Shown: positions 36,819 through 45,900 of the stretch, one piece after another
How the letters are laid out: each line of letters starts with the position of its first letter
How positions within the stretch are numbered: the stretch's first letter is position 1
Source: Lachnospiraceae bacterium
GTDB lineage: Bacteria; Bacillota; Clostridia; Lachnospirales; Lachnospiraceae
DNA: 64,000 bases
Direction: 5' to 3'
Assembly: GCA_009780115.1 (NCBI GenBank)
Contig: WRAQ01000001.1
Location: 184,121 to 248,120 of the forward strand
Program-made: the position numbers and the translations under genes
Notes under the pieces: generated by a model
Seen by the model: the letters and a program-made list of their open reading frames with translations, nothing else
Told to the model about the DNA's origin: nothing
Databases searched by the model: none

Positions 36819-37918
36819 AATCCTCCAAGCGAATTTCTCTTCGTTTTTAAATCACGATAAAACCATAATAACTTAAAATATATCATAAATACAAGTGTTG
36901 ACCTTTTGTGCATCTTAACCAGTTTTTTTACTTCTTTATCCTGGCGTTCTATGAAGTATTGATTTTCCATAAAAAGCGGAAAAGTTTCAAACATTTCATA
37001 GCCAATTTCCTTTACAAAGCGATATTGCGAATAGCCTAAACCCTTTAAGGAGAAAGCTTTGCTTTCTCTTAGAGTGGGCGCTGCCGGGCGGCCATTTTTT
37101 ACCCCGCGCAAATATGAGAATAGCGTATTAAGGTAGAATAAGATTGTGAATTTGTATTCAAGTTCAGCAAAATAATCATCAAAAAAACCAAACTCTTTAG
37201 CTTCGTTTATCATAATCCGGGCGGCGGCCATCCGGTCTAGGCAACGTTCGGTTGTGATGGTATGGACAGTCGATGTATCGTGCTGATAATAATAATAAAG
37301 CGGTTCGGGAATGTATTCAAAATGCTTTGCCCTAAGTAACCAGGAGTTTCCAATCGCATTATCTTCATAAAAAATATTTTCCGGAAAGCGGTTAGGATAA
37401 TCAAAAATAATTGCCCGGCGATAAATTTTCACGACCAGACTACCACCGTCAAGAATTAGGGAGCGGTATTTTTCTTGGTTAAGCACTCCCGTCTGTTCCG
37501 GTTTGTTCATCGCAACGGTTTTACCGATTTCTAAACTATGTTTATCGGTCAGATTATAATCACAGCCAACAATATCCGCCCCGGTTTCAAGGGCTTTATT
37601 TAACAGGCGCTCATAAAAATCCGGAACTACCCAATCGTCGGAATCAATAAAACCAATCCAATCGCCTTCCGCTATTTCCAGGCCAAGATTTTTTGCCCCG
37701 CCTTGCCGTTTGTTAACTAGCGAGTAAATCACTTTAAATTTACCGGGGTAAGCAGTTTCGTATTTTTTCAGAATTTCACGGGAAGAATCAGTTGAACAAT
37801 CGTCAACAACGATTATTTCATAATCATCAACCGTTTGGTTGATTAATGAATTAAGGCAGTATTCGAGTTTTCCATCAGAAGCCATATTGAAAACCGGCAC
37901 GATAATGCTAAGTTTCAT
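36815..37918 (-). CDS. Glycosyltransferase family 2
   Basis: 367 aa. LSIIVPVFNMASDGKLEYCL, VVDDCSTDSS and GFIDSDDWVVPDFY are the GT2 nucleotide- and metal-binding motifs. It lies within the pseudaminic acid module and overlaps pseF by 4 bp, so it may use or extend a pseudaminic-acid-containing acceptor. AAAGGG precedes the ATG. Confidence 0.85.
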   Translation of the reverse strand: MKLSIIVPVFNMASDGKLEYCLNSLINQTVDDYEIIVVDDCSTDSSREILKKYETAYPGKFKVIYSLVNKRQGGAKNLGLEIAEGDWIGFIDSDDWVVPDFYERLLNKALETGADIVGCDYNLTDKHSLEIGKTVAMNKPEQTGVLNQEKYRSLILDGGSLVVKIYRRAIIFDYPNRFPENIFYEDNAIGNSWLLRAKHFEYIPEPLYYYYQHDTSTVHTITTERCLDRMAAARIMINEAKEFGFFDDYFAELEYKFTILFYLNTLFSYLRGVKNGRPAAPTLRESKAFSLKGLGYSQYRFVKEIGYEMFETFPLFMENQYFIERQDKEVKKLVKMHKRSTLVFMIYFKLLWFYRDLKTKRNSLGGL

Positions 37919-37926
37919 TTTTCCCT

Positions 37927-39120
37927 TTATTTCGCATAATATAAGGCAATCCGCTTCACTGCCTTAATAACATCAGCGACATCTCCATCGGTCATTCCAT
38001 AAAAAAGCGGTAACGAAATAATCTCTTCATAAATCTGTTCGGCGATGGGGCAAAGGCCTTTTTCATAGCCAAGTTTTTCATAATAAGGATGATAATAAAC
38101 CGGAATATAATGAACATTGCAATATATATTTTCTGCCGCAAGGGCATCAAAAAACTCCCGCCGCCCGATAGTAAGGCTTTCGGCTAAGATACGGATAATA
38201 TAAAGATGCCTTGTTGTATCTGATTCCGGGATTTCCTTTTGCAAGCCAATCCCTTTTAACCCATGAAAAGCTTTTTCATACTGCGCAACAATTTCTTTGC
38301 GCTGTTTGCTGAAAAGCGTTAATTTATCCAACTGACTGCTTAATAAAGCGGCTTGAATATCTGTCAAACGATAGTTATAACCAAGGAATATTTGCTCATA
38401 ATACCAAGCACCATGAGATGGTTTTTCTTGTAAATCTGCCCGCCTGGTAATACCATGTTCACGGGCAAGGACAAGTTTGCGGTAATAGTCTTCACTATTC
38501 GTCAGTACTGCCCCGCCCTCACCGCTGGTAACGGTCTTAACCGGATGAAAACTAAATGTCGTCATATCGGCGATGGAGCCATTTACTTTTCCTTTATATT
38601 TTGTCCCGATGACATGGGCCCCGTCCTCAATAAAAACCATTTGATTTTTGCGGCAAATGGCAGAAAGTTCACCAAGTTCCGCTGATTGACCAGTGTAGTC
38701 AACGGCAATTAGAGCTTTTGATTTCTTTGTTATACAGGTTTCAACTGCTGCCGGGCTAATGTTGTAAGTATCGGGGCGGATATCAGCAAACACCGGTTTT
38801 GCCCCACAGTAGAGGGCGCAATTCCCGGATGCGGCAAAAGTCAGGGGGGTGGTAATAACCTCATCCCCTTCTGTTACGCCCGCGGCAAGGCAGGCCATAT
38901 GCAAAGCCGCCGTACCATTAGCACAAACAACCGCATACTTCGCGCCGGTTATCTGGCATAATTTTTCCTCAAGGGCGGAAATCTGCGGCCCGCAAGTCAG
39001 GTAATCACTTTTCAAAACCGAAACTACTGCTTCGATATCTGCTTCATCAATATATTGACGGCCATAATTTATTCTTTCAGAGCGGACGGGTGTCCCGCCG
39101 GCTATCGCTGGCTTGTCCAT
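37927..39120 (-). CDS. pseC: PseC, UDP-4-amino-4,6-dideoxy-N-acetyl-altrosamine transaminase
   Basis: 397 aa from the ATG at 39120, with AAAGGA 7 nt upstream. The frame is open a further 61 codons, but those run through the tandem palindromic repeat and include repeated peptides, so they are rejected. INYGRQYIDEADI, CANGTAALHMA and TTFSFHPVKTVTSGEGG (PLP lysine) mark the DegT/PseC family. It aminates the PseB product at C4. Confidence 0.9.
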   Translation of the reverse strand: MDKPAIAGGTPVRSERINYGRQYIDEADIEAVVSVLKSDYLTCGPQISALEEKLCQITGAKYAVVCANGTAALHMACLAAGVTEGDEVITTPLTFAASGNCALYCGAKPVFADIRPDTYNISPAAVETCITKKSKALIAVDYTGQSAELGELSAICRKNQMVFIEDGAHVIGTKYKGKVNGSIADMTTFSFHPVKTVTSGEGGAVLTNSEDYYRKLVLAREHGITRRADLQEKPSHGAWYYEQIFLGYNYRLTDIQAALLSSQLDKLTLFSKQRKEIVAQYEKAFHGLKGIGLQKEIPESDTTRHLYIIRILAESLTIGRREFFDALAAENIYCNVHYIPVYYHPYYEKLGYEKGLCPIAEQIYEEIISLPLFYGMTDGDVADVIKAVKRIALYYAK

Positions 39121-39139
39121 AGTGTTTCCTTTCATTTTA

Positions 39140-39411
39140 ACTCTAGACCTGCGGCCTATCGTTAATGAACCAGGTGAAAACAAATGCCTGCTTGCGGTAT
39201 CATGATTTTCTATACTTACAACTCCAGACTTACAGTCTGTCGTTGACACATCAGGTGAAAACAAATGCCTGCTTCGCAGTCGCTTGTTTTCCTGCTGGTT
39301 CATGTATCATGATTATCTATACTTACAACTCCAGACTTACAGTCTTTCGTTGACACATCAGGTGAAAACAAATGCCTGCTTCGCAGTCGCTTGTTTTCCT
39401 GCTGATGTGTC
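39140..39411. repeat. Tandem palindromic repeat array, about 107 bp period
   Basis: Two full units and one shortened unit. Each carries a small hairpin (AGACT tac AGTCT) and a long one: GACACATCAG..GAAAACAA..TGC / GCA..TTGTTTTC..CTGATGTGTC, a stem of about 28 bp in the unit at 39352-39411. In the other two units the outer arms differ (ATGAACCAG at 39164-39172, CTGGTTCAT at 39295-39303) and match each other across units. The array fills the whole gap between the LytTR gene stop and the pseC start, so it forms the pseC leader if the two are co-transcribed. Confidence 0.85.
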
Positions 39412-39417
39412 ATTATA

Positions 39418-40143
39418 TCACATCTCATGCCCCTCTTTCCACTCCTTAGCTAAAATATTCCGGATTGCTTTCTTGTGTGAGCGGCTGATTGGCAGCAATT
39501 CATTACCTTTGACTTCAATAAAGTCCGATTGGTAAATAGTAATATAGCGTTTATTAACCAGATAAGATTTGTGTATTCTTAAGAAAACACTTGCTTTTTT
39601 CTGTATTTCGTTAGTTATTAAGTCAAGTTTGCCGTAAAAGTAATATTTTTTGTGCAAACTTACAATTCCTACCTTACGCCCGTCACTAAAAAAGTAGATG
39701 ATTTCTTTTACCGGCACTGAATAATAGTATGCTTTGTGGAAAAAACGGAAAGTTTGACATTCAATATCCAAGCGCTTAAGCGCTTTCTTCATTACGAAAA
39801 ATAATTCACGGTCTTTGATTGGTTTTGTGAAAAAATAAAAAGGATGAACCTTGTACATATGCTTATTACAGTAATCAGTTGCGGAAGTAAATATTATTAT
39901 GGCCGCGGGACATTGGCGGTAAACCTCATAAGCGATAGTCAGGCCATCCATTTTATTTAATTCTATTTCAATAAAAACAATTTGAAAATGGCCGGCCTCC
40001 TCAATATCATATAACAAATCTTCACCATTTTCGAATAACAAGATATTGATATTGAAATTATGGTAGGTAATCCATCTTAATAAAGTTTGATGAAGCAAAC
40101 TTAAAAATGACTTATCGTCATCACAGATTGCAACCCTTAACAT
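39418..40143 (-). CDS. LytTR response regulator with Glu at the phospho-acceptor site
   Basis: 241 aa: a receiver domain (about 1-120) followed by a LytTR DNA-binding domain (about 135-235). CDDDKSF carries the acidic pocket and TKPI the conserved Lys. The phospho-acceptor aspartate is replaced by Glu59 (FIEIEL where FLDIEL is expected; codon GAA). No sensor kinase lies nearby. It sits between pseB and pseC and probably regulates this locus; Glu may lock it in an active-like state. GAGGGG lies 9 nt before the ATG. Confidence 0.85.
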   Translation of the reverse strand: MLRVAICDDDKSFLSLLHQTLLRWITYHNFNINILLFENGEDLLYDIEEAGHFQIVFIEIELNKMDGLTIAYEVYRQCPAAIIIFTSATDYCNKHMYKVHPFYFFTKPIKDRELFFVMKKALKRLDIECQTFRFFHKAYYYSVPVKEIIYFFSDGRKVGIVSLHKKYYFYGKLDLITNEIQKKASVFLRIHKSYLVNKRYITIYQSDFIEVKGNELLPISRSHKKAIRNILAKEWKEGHEM

Positions 40144-40233
40144 CCCCCTGTACCCCTCTTATGTCGCTATTCGCCCGCTCATAGCAACAAAGTTGCACAC
40201 AAATAGCACAAAACGCGCTTTGGCGCTTTCGAT

Positions 40234-41229
40234 TTATTTTTCTAATTCGACTGCTTTAACCATTTCCCGCAGTTCATTAATACTTAACCATTCCGTATTA
40301 TTGTCTGAACTGTAGGCGAACCCGTCAGGGACCAATTTCCCGGATGGATTGATTTTTTGTTTGTCATTCCAGATAACTTGCGGATAAACGATAAAATGAT
40401 CATTATATTCGTAAGTTGTCTTTGAATCCTCAACTGTCACCATAATTTCATGGAGCTTTTCACCGGGACGGATGCCAATCTCCGGCATCCGGCAACCTGG
40501 TAACATTGCTTCCGCTAAATCAGTTATCTTAAATGAGGGTATTTTGCTGATAAAAGTTTCCCCGCCGGTAGCTTCTTTGAGGGCTTTTACCACAAGCTCG
40601 ACCCCTTGGGTAAGACTAATCCAAAACCGTGTCATCCGGTTGTCGGTAATCGGTAGTTCCGTTTTTCCATCCTTTATCAAACTGTCAAAGTAGGGAATAA
40701 CCGAACCGCGGCTTCCGGCAACATTACCATAACGGACAATCGAAAAATTGATGTTTTTGTTTCCGGCATAAGCATTTGCCGCGATAAAAAGTTTGTCAGA
40801 AACCAATTTCGTCCCGCCGTACAGATTAACCGGGTTAACTGCTTTGTCAGTCGAAAGGGCAACTACTTTGCTTACGCCAGTATCAAGGGCGGCATCAATG
40901 ACATTTTGCGCCCCATGAATATTGGTTTTAATTGCTTCGTTGGGATTGTATTCGCAAGCGGGAACTTGCTTAAGAGCCGCGGCATGGATAACATAATCAA
41001 CGCCTTCAAAAGCGCGGTTTAACCTTTCTTTGTCGCGGACATCACCAATAAAAAACCGCAAGCGGTCAGAATATGCGGATAATTCATTCGCCATCACGAA
41101 GTGTTTGTATTCATCGCGGGAATAAATAATTACTTTTTGCGGATTGTAGTTCGCCAAAGCAAATTTGGTAAAGCTTTTGCCAAATGAACCGGTACCACCG
41201 GTGATAAGGATAGTTTTGTTGCTTAACAT
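40234..41229 (-). CDS. pseB: PseB, UDP-N-acetylglucosamine 4,6-dehydratase (inverting)
   Basis: 331 aa soluble SDR. ITGGTGSFGKSF is the NADP-binding turn, STDKAVNPVNLYGGTK the active site with Tyr retained (unlike the Met of the PglF-like paralogue), and IRPGEKLHE a conserved C-terminal motif. It is the first enzyme of pseudaminic acid synthesis and is headed by the strongest promoter seen in the window. GGAG precedes the ATG. Confidence 0.92.
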   Translation of the reverse strand: MLSNKTILITGGTGSFGKSFTKFALANYNPQKVIIYSRDEYKHFVMANELSAYSDRLRFFIGDVRDKERLNRAFEGVDYVIHAAALKQVPACEYNPNEAIKTNIHGAQNVIDAALDTGVSKVVALSTDKAVNPVNLYGGTKLVSDKLFIAANAYAGNKNINFSIVRYGNVAGSRGSVIPYFDSLIKDGKTELPITDNRMTRFWISLTQGVELVVKALKEATGGETFISKIPSFKITDLAEAMLPGCRMPEIGIRPGEKLHEIMVTVEDSKTTYEYNDHFIVYPQVIWNDKQKINPSGKLVPDGFAYSSDNNTEWLSINELREMVKAVELEK

Positions 41230-41263
41230 TTTTTCTCCGTTGTTAGTTGTGAATTGTTAATAT

Positions 41264-41292
41264 AATATAACATTGCTTATAACTACTGTCAA
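41264..41292 (-). promoter_or_regulatory. Strong sigma-A promoter for the pseudaminic acid module
   Basis: On the minus strand a perfect TTGACA (41287-41292), 17 bp spacer and TATATT (41264-41269). The -35 overlaps the stop codon of the upstream GT4 gene. The leader before pseB is about 28 nt with a GGAG site. It would transcribe pseB, the LytTR gene and probably pseC to pseG. Confidence 0.8.
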
Positions 41293-42434
41293 ATATCGGC
41301 ACTCATAGGCCCTTCCCCGGCCGGGGTAACCCCATTACCGGCTAAGATATCACGGCAGACACGCACTAGTTCACCGGCCGCCGTTTCGGCATTCCATAAC
41401 CCGGTAATAGTCTGATAGGCATTATGGCCAAATTCATTAAGCTTTTCCGGGTCATCAAGCAGGCTTTTCACCAAATCCCGCATTTCGGAATAATTATTTT
41501 TCGGATAAGAAAACCCGTTTATCCCATTCGTTACAAGATACCTGGTTGACCCGGCTTCTTCACTTGCTACCACCGCACAACCACTATTCATAGCTTCATT
41601 TAATACTGTACCCCAGCCTTCGCGATAATCACTCGTAAGAACGTAGATATGGCAGTTTTCCATGATTTCACGGACTTTATCCGGCGGAAAAGCACCATGA
41701 AAAACTACTGATTCTGTTATTTGATAATCAGCCGCCATTTCCCTTAAATCATTTTCCATTTCACCGCTGCCAATTATATGAAGCAGGAAGGAATAACCGC
41801 TGATTTTTAAATCATTTGCTAAACGAAGCATATAATCCGGATGTTTTAAAGGTATAAAGCGGCCGGCCCAGCAGATTTGAATTACTTCATTGTTATTCTT
41901 TTTATGATATAAACCCTCACCGTACTTAGCTGTCGCGGGAAAATAACCCCACCGGTATTTTTTATCCGGATAAGCTTTTATCATCCTGAAATCTCCGGCT
42001 ACATAAGAGCCGGCACAAAGGAGATAGTATTTTTTATTGCGATAGCGGGTATGTTCCTTAAATTTGCGGATTAAGCCGCGCGGCGAAATAAATTTCCACC
42101 GTCCTGTCCTATATATCCGCTCACTAATCCGAAAAACCGGCTTATTGTTTTTGACCCTCGCAAGAACTGCCGCCTCTATTTTTTTTTCCTCCGACCAACC
42201 GGCTAACAGGATATCACTATCATTAATTAAATTTAGTATAAATTCTTCTTCCTCATCAAGTTTGCGGACATATGCCCTTTTTTCACCGGTATTATCCCAG
42301 CCCATTTTTAGCCGCTCTTCCGCCATCTTTTCGGTCTGGACAAAATAAAAATCATTACCAAGCAACCGGAACAAAGCATCACAAAAAGGAAGTTGGTGAT
42401 GATTTATATAATTAGAAATAAAGGTGATTGTCAT
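41289..42434 (-). CDS. Glycosyltransferase family 4
   Basis: 381 aa GT-B protein. The donor domain contains CWAGRFIPLKHP (about residue 190), FHGAFP and YREGWGTVLNEAMNSGCAVVAS (E-x7-E). The N-terminal half (TFISNYINHHQLPF) is that of GT4 enzymes seen in Firmicute capsule loci. AGGGGT precedes the ATG. Its stop overlaps the pseB promoter. Confidence 0.88.
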   Translation of the reverse strand: MTITFISNYINHHQLPFCDALFRLLGNDFYFVQTEKMAEERLKMGWDNTGEKRAYVRKLDEEEEFILNLINDSDILLAGWSEEKKIEAAVLARVKNNKPVFRISERIYRTGRWKFISPRGLIRKFKEHTRYRNKKYYLLCAGSYVAGDFRMIKAYPDKKYRWGYFPATAKYGEGLYHKKNNNEVIQICWAGRFIPLKHPDYMLRLANDLKISGYSFLLHIIGSGEMENDLREMAADYQITESVVFHGAFPPDKVREIMENCHIYVLTSDYREGWGTVLNEAMNSGCAVVASEEAGSTRYLVTNGINGFSYPKNNYSEMRDLVKSLLDDPEKLNEFGHNAYQTITGLWNAETAAGELVRVCRDILAGNGVTPAGEGPMSADI

Positions 42435-42453
42435 TTATACTACCCCTATAATT

Positions 42454-43806
42454 TTACCCTTGTATCATAATTTCATTATATATTTCCCGCAATCTCATAT
42501 AATTAAGAATCCGGTTATGAGTTTTCTTTGCCCGTTTTGCTGCTGCCACCGCAATTACTTCCCCGGTTTCCAAATCCCAGGCAATCTCAATTGCCGCAGT
42601 AAGGTCACGTACATTACCCGGCTCATATAAAAGCCCATTTTTCCCGTCGCTCAAAAGACTAGGGATTCCGCCAACCGCCGCCGCAACCACCGGCATTCCC
42701 AATAGCATTGCTTCGCATAATGAATTGGGCGAATTTTCAACAACTGACGGGCAAACAAAAACACTGCTAAGTAAAAATCGTTCTTTCATCGCCGCCTCAT
42801 CAAGCGGGCCAAGCATTGTCACTTTGTCTTCTAATTGATTGGTCAAAATCAATGATTTAAGATATTTCCCATATGATGAAATTTTTACTTTTTTCTTTAA
42901 GATACTCATCATGTCCAGATTGGTATCACCGACAATGTCATTACCCGCGACATATAGATGTGCCTCGGGATATTTGAGAATCAGCCTCGGCATTGCTTCC
43001 AACATATAGTGAAGGCCTTTAATCGGATAATCACCCTGGCTTACGAAAATACTATAAGGCTCACAATCAATACTATTCCAACGACCTTGATAAAAGCTTT
43101 CACGCATACTTTCATTGAGTTCATGATATGTCACATTGGGATTTAACTCAATAGCTGCTTCATAATCAAAACGGGTCCGCCCGGCTACATGTTTTATCAA
43201 AGCAAATAATAACTGTTCATGCTGCGCCCGGATGTTGAATTTCTCTTGCTGATCTGCGATTGAATCATTTTTGACAATATCGCGGATGGTCTCACCTTTT
43301 GTTACATCATAAGGCAGTCCAACAGTATAGGATTTTGCAATTTTCCCGACCAGCCCTTGAATCGTAAGCAAGATGCGTTTTTTGTCCTTGCAGACATTAG
43401 TTAAAGCTAAGGCATGGGGAAATTCGCTGCCAAAAATATGAATTATATCCGGCAAATAATCTTCTAAAATTTCATTCATCTGCTTTTCAAGTTCGGAATC
43501 ATATTTTTCCGGCGTTTGCAAATTTTCACGGAAGCCATAACAAGTAACCCGGCCGCACTTGAATTTTAATACATTTTTTGAGCTTTCAGTTTGCCCGGAG
43601 TCAGATTTCTGGATTCGGGCATTAATCGCATTGATAGTCGCCCGGTCTTCATACGGAAAGCAAACCGCAAGCTCGCCATCATCATTATCTTCGGCAATGA
43701 ATTGATTAAAAAGTCCGGAAAGCCATCCTTCCCGGTTACTGTAAGGTAAATTTAATTCATTAGCTATTGCCGGCAACATGATATTGCATAACCATAAAAC
43801 TTTCAT
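42454..43806 (-). CDS. Glycosyltransferase family 4
   Basis: 450 aa from the ATG at 43806, which has GGGAG 5 nt upstream; an ATG at 43818 has none. KVLWLCNIMLPAIA and DIIHIFGSEFPHALA form the acceptor half, and SVVENSPNSLCEAMLLGMPVVA (E-x7-E) with VGGIPSLL the donor half. It is longer than usual because of an insert around residues 75-110. Confidence 0.88.
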   Translation of the reverse strand: MKVLWLCNIMLPAIANELNLPYSNREGWLSGLFNQFIAEDNDDGELAVCFPYEDRATINAINARIQKSDSGQTESSKNVLKFKCGRVTCYGFRENLQTPEKYDSELEKQMNEILEDYLPDIIHIFGSEFPHALALTNVCKDKKRILLTIQGLVGKIAKSYTVGLPYDVTKGETIRDIVKNDSIADQQEKFNIRAQHEQLLFALIKHVAGRTRFDYEAAIELNPNVTYHELNESMRESFYQGRWNSIDCEPYSIFVSQGDYPIKGLHYMLEAMPRLILKYPEAHLYVAGNDIVGDTNLDMMSILKKKVKISSYGKYLKSLILTNQLEDKVTMLGPLDEAAMKERFLLSSVFVCPSVVENSPNSLCEAMLLGMPVVAAAVGGIPSLLSDGKNGLLYEPGNVRDLTAAIEIAWDLETGEVIAVAAAKRAKKTHNRILNYMRLREIYNEIMIQG

Positions 43807-43843
43807 GTGAACTCCCATATATAATTATATTATGATAATTGGA

Positions 43844-43869
43844 GTCAAAAGGTATTATGACCTTTTGAC
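43844..43869. repeat. Perfect 10-bp stem hairpin with promoter-like flank
   Basis: GTCAAAAGGT, 6 nt loop, ACCTTTTGAC. It lies between the stop of a GT2 gene (43880) and the GT4 start (43806). On the minus strand the right arm ends in TTGACT, which could serve as a -35 with an AT-rich region (TATAAT/ATTATA) 13-17 bp later. It could be a terminator-like, regulatory or repetitive element; no long T-run follows. Confidence 0.55.
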
Positions 43870-43879
43870 CCTGGTGTCA

Positions 43880-44689
43880 TTAATATATCATTTTCCGTAA
43901 CCGGTTGTAAATACCGGTTGTATATTTATTTCGTGCCAATCCACTCCTTAACGGGGCTAAAGTTAAAGCTAACAGCAAACGATATTTAAAAATTTCGCTT
44001 TTATTCATATAAATACGGGTAATCTCTTTATGTTCAAGGGCCGATATTTGTTGGTTTGCTTTTGTTTCCGAAAAACCGGCCCCCTCGTAACTTGCAATCA
44101 AAAATGGCATATAATGAGCCGCCGCACTTTCTTTAAGATAACACCATAAAAAATGCTCATAATCAGCCCGTACTTTGTATTTTACTAGAAACGGGTGCTT
44201 CGTCAATAGTTCATTACGGTAAAAACAAGCCTGATGGCAGGGTAAATGCCGGAAGCAAGCAAAACGGCTAAGTTTTGGATTGGAAAAAACCTCTTGCCCG
44301 GTAAGTTTTTCAAAAACATTACCATAAAAAATTCCGGCATTGCTGGTTTTATCAATTTCAGTTTTTACTTTTAAAAGGACTTGTTCTTCAAAAAATAAGT
44401 CGCCGCAGTTAAGAAAATAGATAAACTGCCCGGTTGCTTTCGTAACAGCCTGATTCATTGCTTCATAAATCCCGGAGTCAGGTTCCATTAAAAGTTTAAA
44501 CCGCAAATCTTTATTATCGGCAAACCACCTTTCCGGCGCCCCGTCCTCCGACATCCCATCCTTAACAATCACTTCATAATCATTATATGTTTGCATACTA
44601 ATGCTATCCAAGGTTTGCTCTAATTTTTCACCCGGATTTAAACAGACAACAATAATTGAAAAATAAGGTTCACAATTTAATATGCCCAT
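43880..44689 (-). CDS. Glycosyltransferase family 2 (WcaA-like)
   Basis: 269 aa. YFSIIVVCLNPGEKLEQTLDS, KDGMSEDG (in the DGxSxDxT position) and LNCGDLFFEEQVL (N-x-G-D at the DxD site) are typical of the GT2 group that adds GlcNAc/GalNAc-like sugars in capsule loci. It overlaps the EpsG-type polymerase gene by 13 bp. Confidence 0.85.
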   Translation of the reverse strand: MGILNCEPYFSIIVVCLNPGEKLEQTLDSISMQTYNDYEVIVKDGMSEDGAPERWFADNKDLRFKLLMEPDSGIYEAMNQAVTKATGQFIYFLNCGDLFFEEQVLLKVKTEIDKTSNAGIFYGNVFEKLTGQEVFSNPKLSRFACFRHLPCHQACFYRNELLTKHPFLVKYKVRADYEHFLWCYLKESAAAHYMPFLIASYEGAGFSETKANQQISALEHKEITRIYMNKSEIFKYRLLLALTLAPLRSGLARNKYTTGIYNRLRKMIY

Positions 44690-45798
44690 TGAAAACTCAT
44701 TTCATGAAATAAAAATGTTTGGTACGGTATTAAACGCACCCCGGCATCTTGCGCTTTTATCAGGTACATCGCCAAATACAAAATTCCGGCGGCAATTATT
44801 AAAGCGGTAAAAATATGCGACATCTTTTTATCCTTAATCCGGTTTAAAAGCGCCGGTATAAAGAAGATATGGGTGACAGTAAGATAAAAGCCAATCCGGG
44901 AAATAACCGGAATAAATGACCCAAAGGTATAAAGGGCAAAAGCGGCAAGGTTGCAATAAAAGTAAAAACGGTTACGGTCATTATCCTTTATTGCCTCGCG
45001 GTAATATATAAGTGAAAAAATCAGTATCCCGCCGCAGCGGATGATATTGATGATACTTGTCCCCCCTTCAAGGTACTCTGTATCGCGGTAAGTTGGATAA
45101 ACAAAAACCAACAACCTTAAATAGAAGTCCTGCAAAAATAAGAAAGTCGTGCAAAATAACCCGGCGGCGATCAATGGCAATTTCTTCCATTTGAGAGAAG
45201 CAAGAAAATAAAGGGGGATTACAATCAAAATCGACTTATGAAAAGTTGCGCCAAGCAAAATCAAAAGAATAAAGGGGACCCACTTCTTTTTTAAGACAAA
45301 GGGAATTGCAAATAAGGCGATTGCCAGTGCCAGATAATAACGAACCGTACTAAATGACTGAAAATACAAGCCAAACGACATAAACAGGAAAAAGGAGAGT
45401 CCAAAGTTTTCACTGTCGCGGTAAATTGACCATAGAAAAACTGCAATAGTTGTAAAAGAGAAAAAGGCAAAAACTAAAAGGTAGTTTTCAAATCCGCTTA
45501 AGCCGTAAATAATCCGGACGACCCCGTTAAAGCCCATTTCGGTCGGAACATAAGCATTATGTACAATAAGGTGCATGAACTCAACATATCTGGTATAATC
45601 GTTGCCAACATTCAGCCTTATTGCTGAAACGACAAAGAGAATCGTGAAAATAAAAAGAAGCCCGGCCAAATTTAGCATCTGCCGCCTTGTGATTTCGCCA
45701 GGCAATTTTATCTGACTATTTGCCGGGTTAGGTAATGGCTTAACCAAGCCCGCTATTAAAATCGTGACCACCGCCACGGTGATATAAAGTAGCATATA
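44677..45798 (-). CDS. EpsG-family polymerase-like membrane protein
   Basis: 373 aa from the ATG at 45798, with GGGAG 4 nt upstream. The frame is open 23 codons further into repeat element R1, which is not credible coding. About ten hydrophobic helices; RLNVGNDYTRYVEF after the second helix is the signature segment of the EpsG family, thought to polymerise exopolysaccharide repeat units (Wzy role). Confidence 0.8.
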   Translation of the reverse strand, partial: YMLLYITVAVVTILIAGLVKPLPNPANSQIKLPGEITRRQMLNLAGLLFIFTILFVVSAIRLNVGNDYTRYVEFMHLIVHNAYVPTEMGFNGVVRIIYGLSGFENYLLVFAFFSFTTIAVFLWSIYRDSENFGLSFFLFMSFGLYFQSFSTVRYYLALAIALFAIPFVLKKKWVPFILLILLGATFHKSILIVIPLYFLASLKWKKLPLIAAGLFCTTFLFLQDFYLRLLVFVYPTYRDTEYLEGGTSIINIIRCGGILIFSLIYYREAIKDNDRNRFYFYCNLAAFALYTFGSFIPVISRIGFYLTVTHIFFIPALLNRIKDKKMSHIFTALIIAAGILYLAMYLIKAQDAGVRLIPYQTFLFHEMSFQWAY

Positions 45799-45810
45799 TC
45801 TCCCATTTAT

Positions 45811-45900
45811 GAAGAATGGTACGCTAATGCCATTCTTACGAAATGAATTTTTAGATATTTTAATCATGGTATTTTCATGATTTAGAATATCTCTTCATTT
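45811..45900. repeat. Two-hairpin intergenic element, family R1 (copy d)
   Basis: First hairpin GAAGAATGG...CCATTCTT; second hairpin AAATGAA..TAGATATT..AATCATG / CATGATT..AATATCT.TTCATTT. Compared with copy a the second stem has CGAAG changed to TGAA and CTTCG changed to TTCA on the other arm, a compensated difference. The right end covers the stop codon of the GT2 gene at 45875. Confidence 0.7.

Noticed and set aside
39121..39303. 61-codon N-terminal extension of pseC
   Set aside because: It is encoded by the palindromic repeats, repeats itself (SRHLFSP twice), and a good ribosome binding site marks the start at 39120.
39140..39411. CRISPR-like array
   Set aside because: The units are about 107 bp, almost wholly repeated and internally palindromic, without unique spacers; there are no cas genes.
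40205..40232. Intrinsic terminator after pseB (GCGC..GCGC with T-run on the minus strand)
   Set aside because: The stem is only 4-5 bp and the T-run short; too weak to call, and it would cut the pse module.
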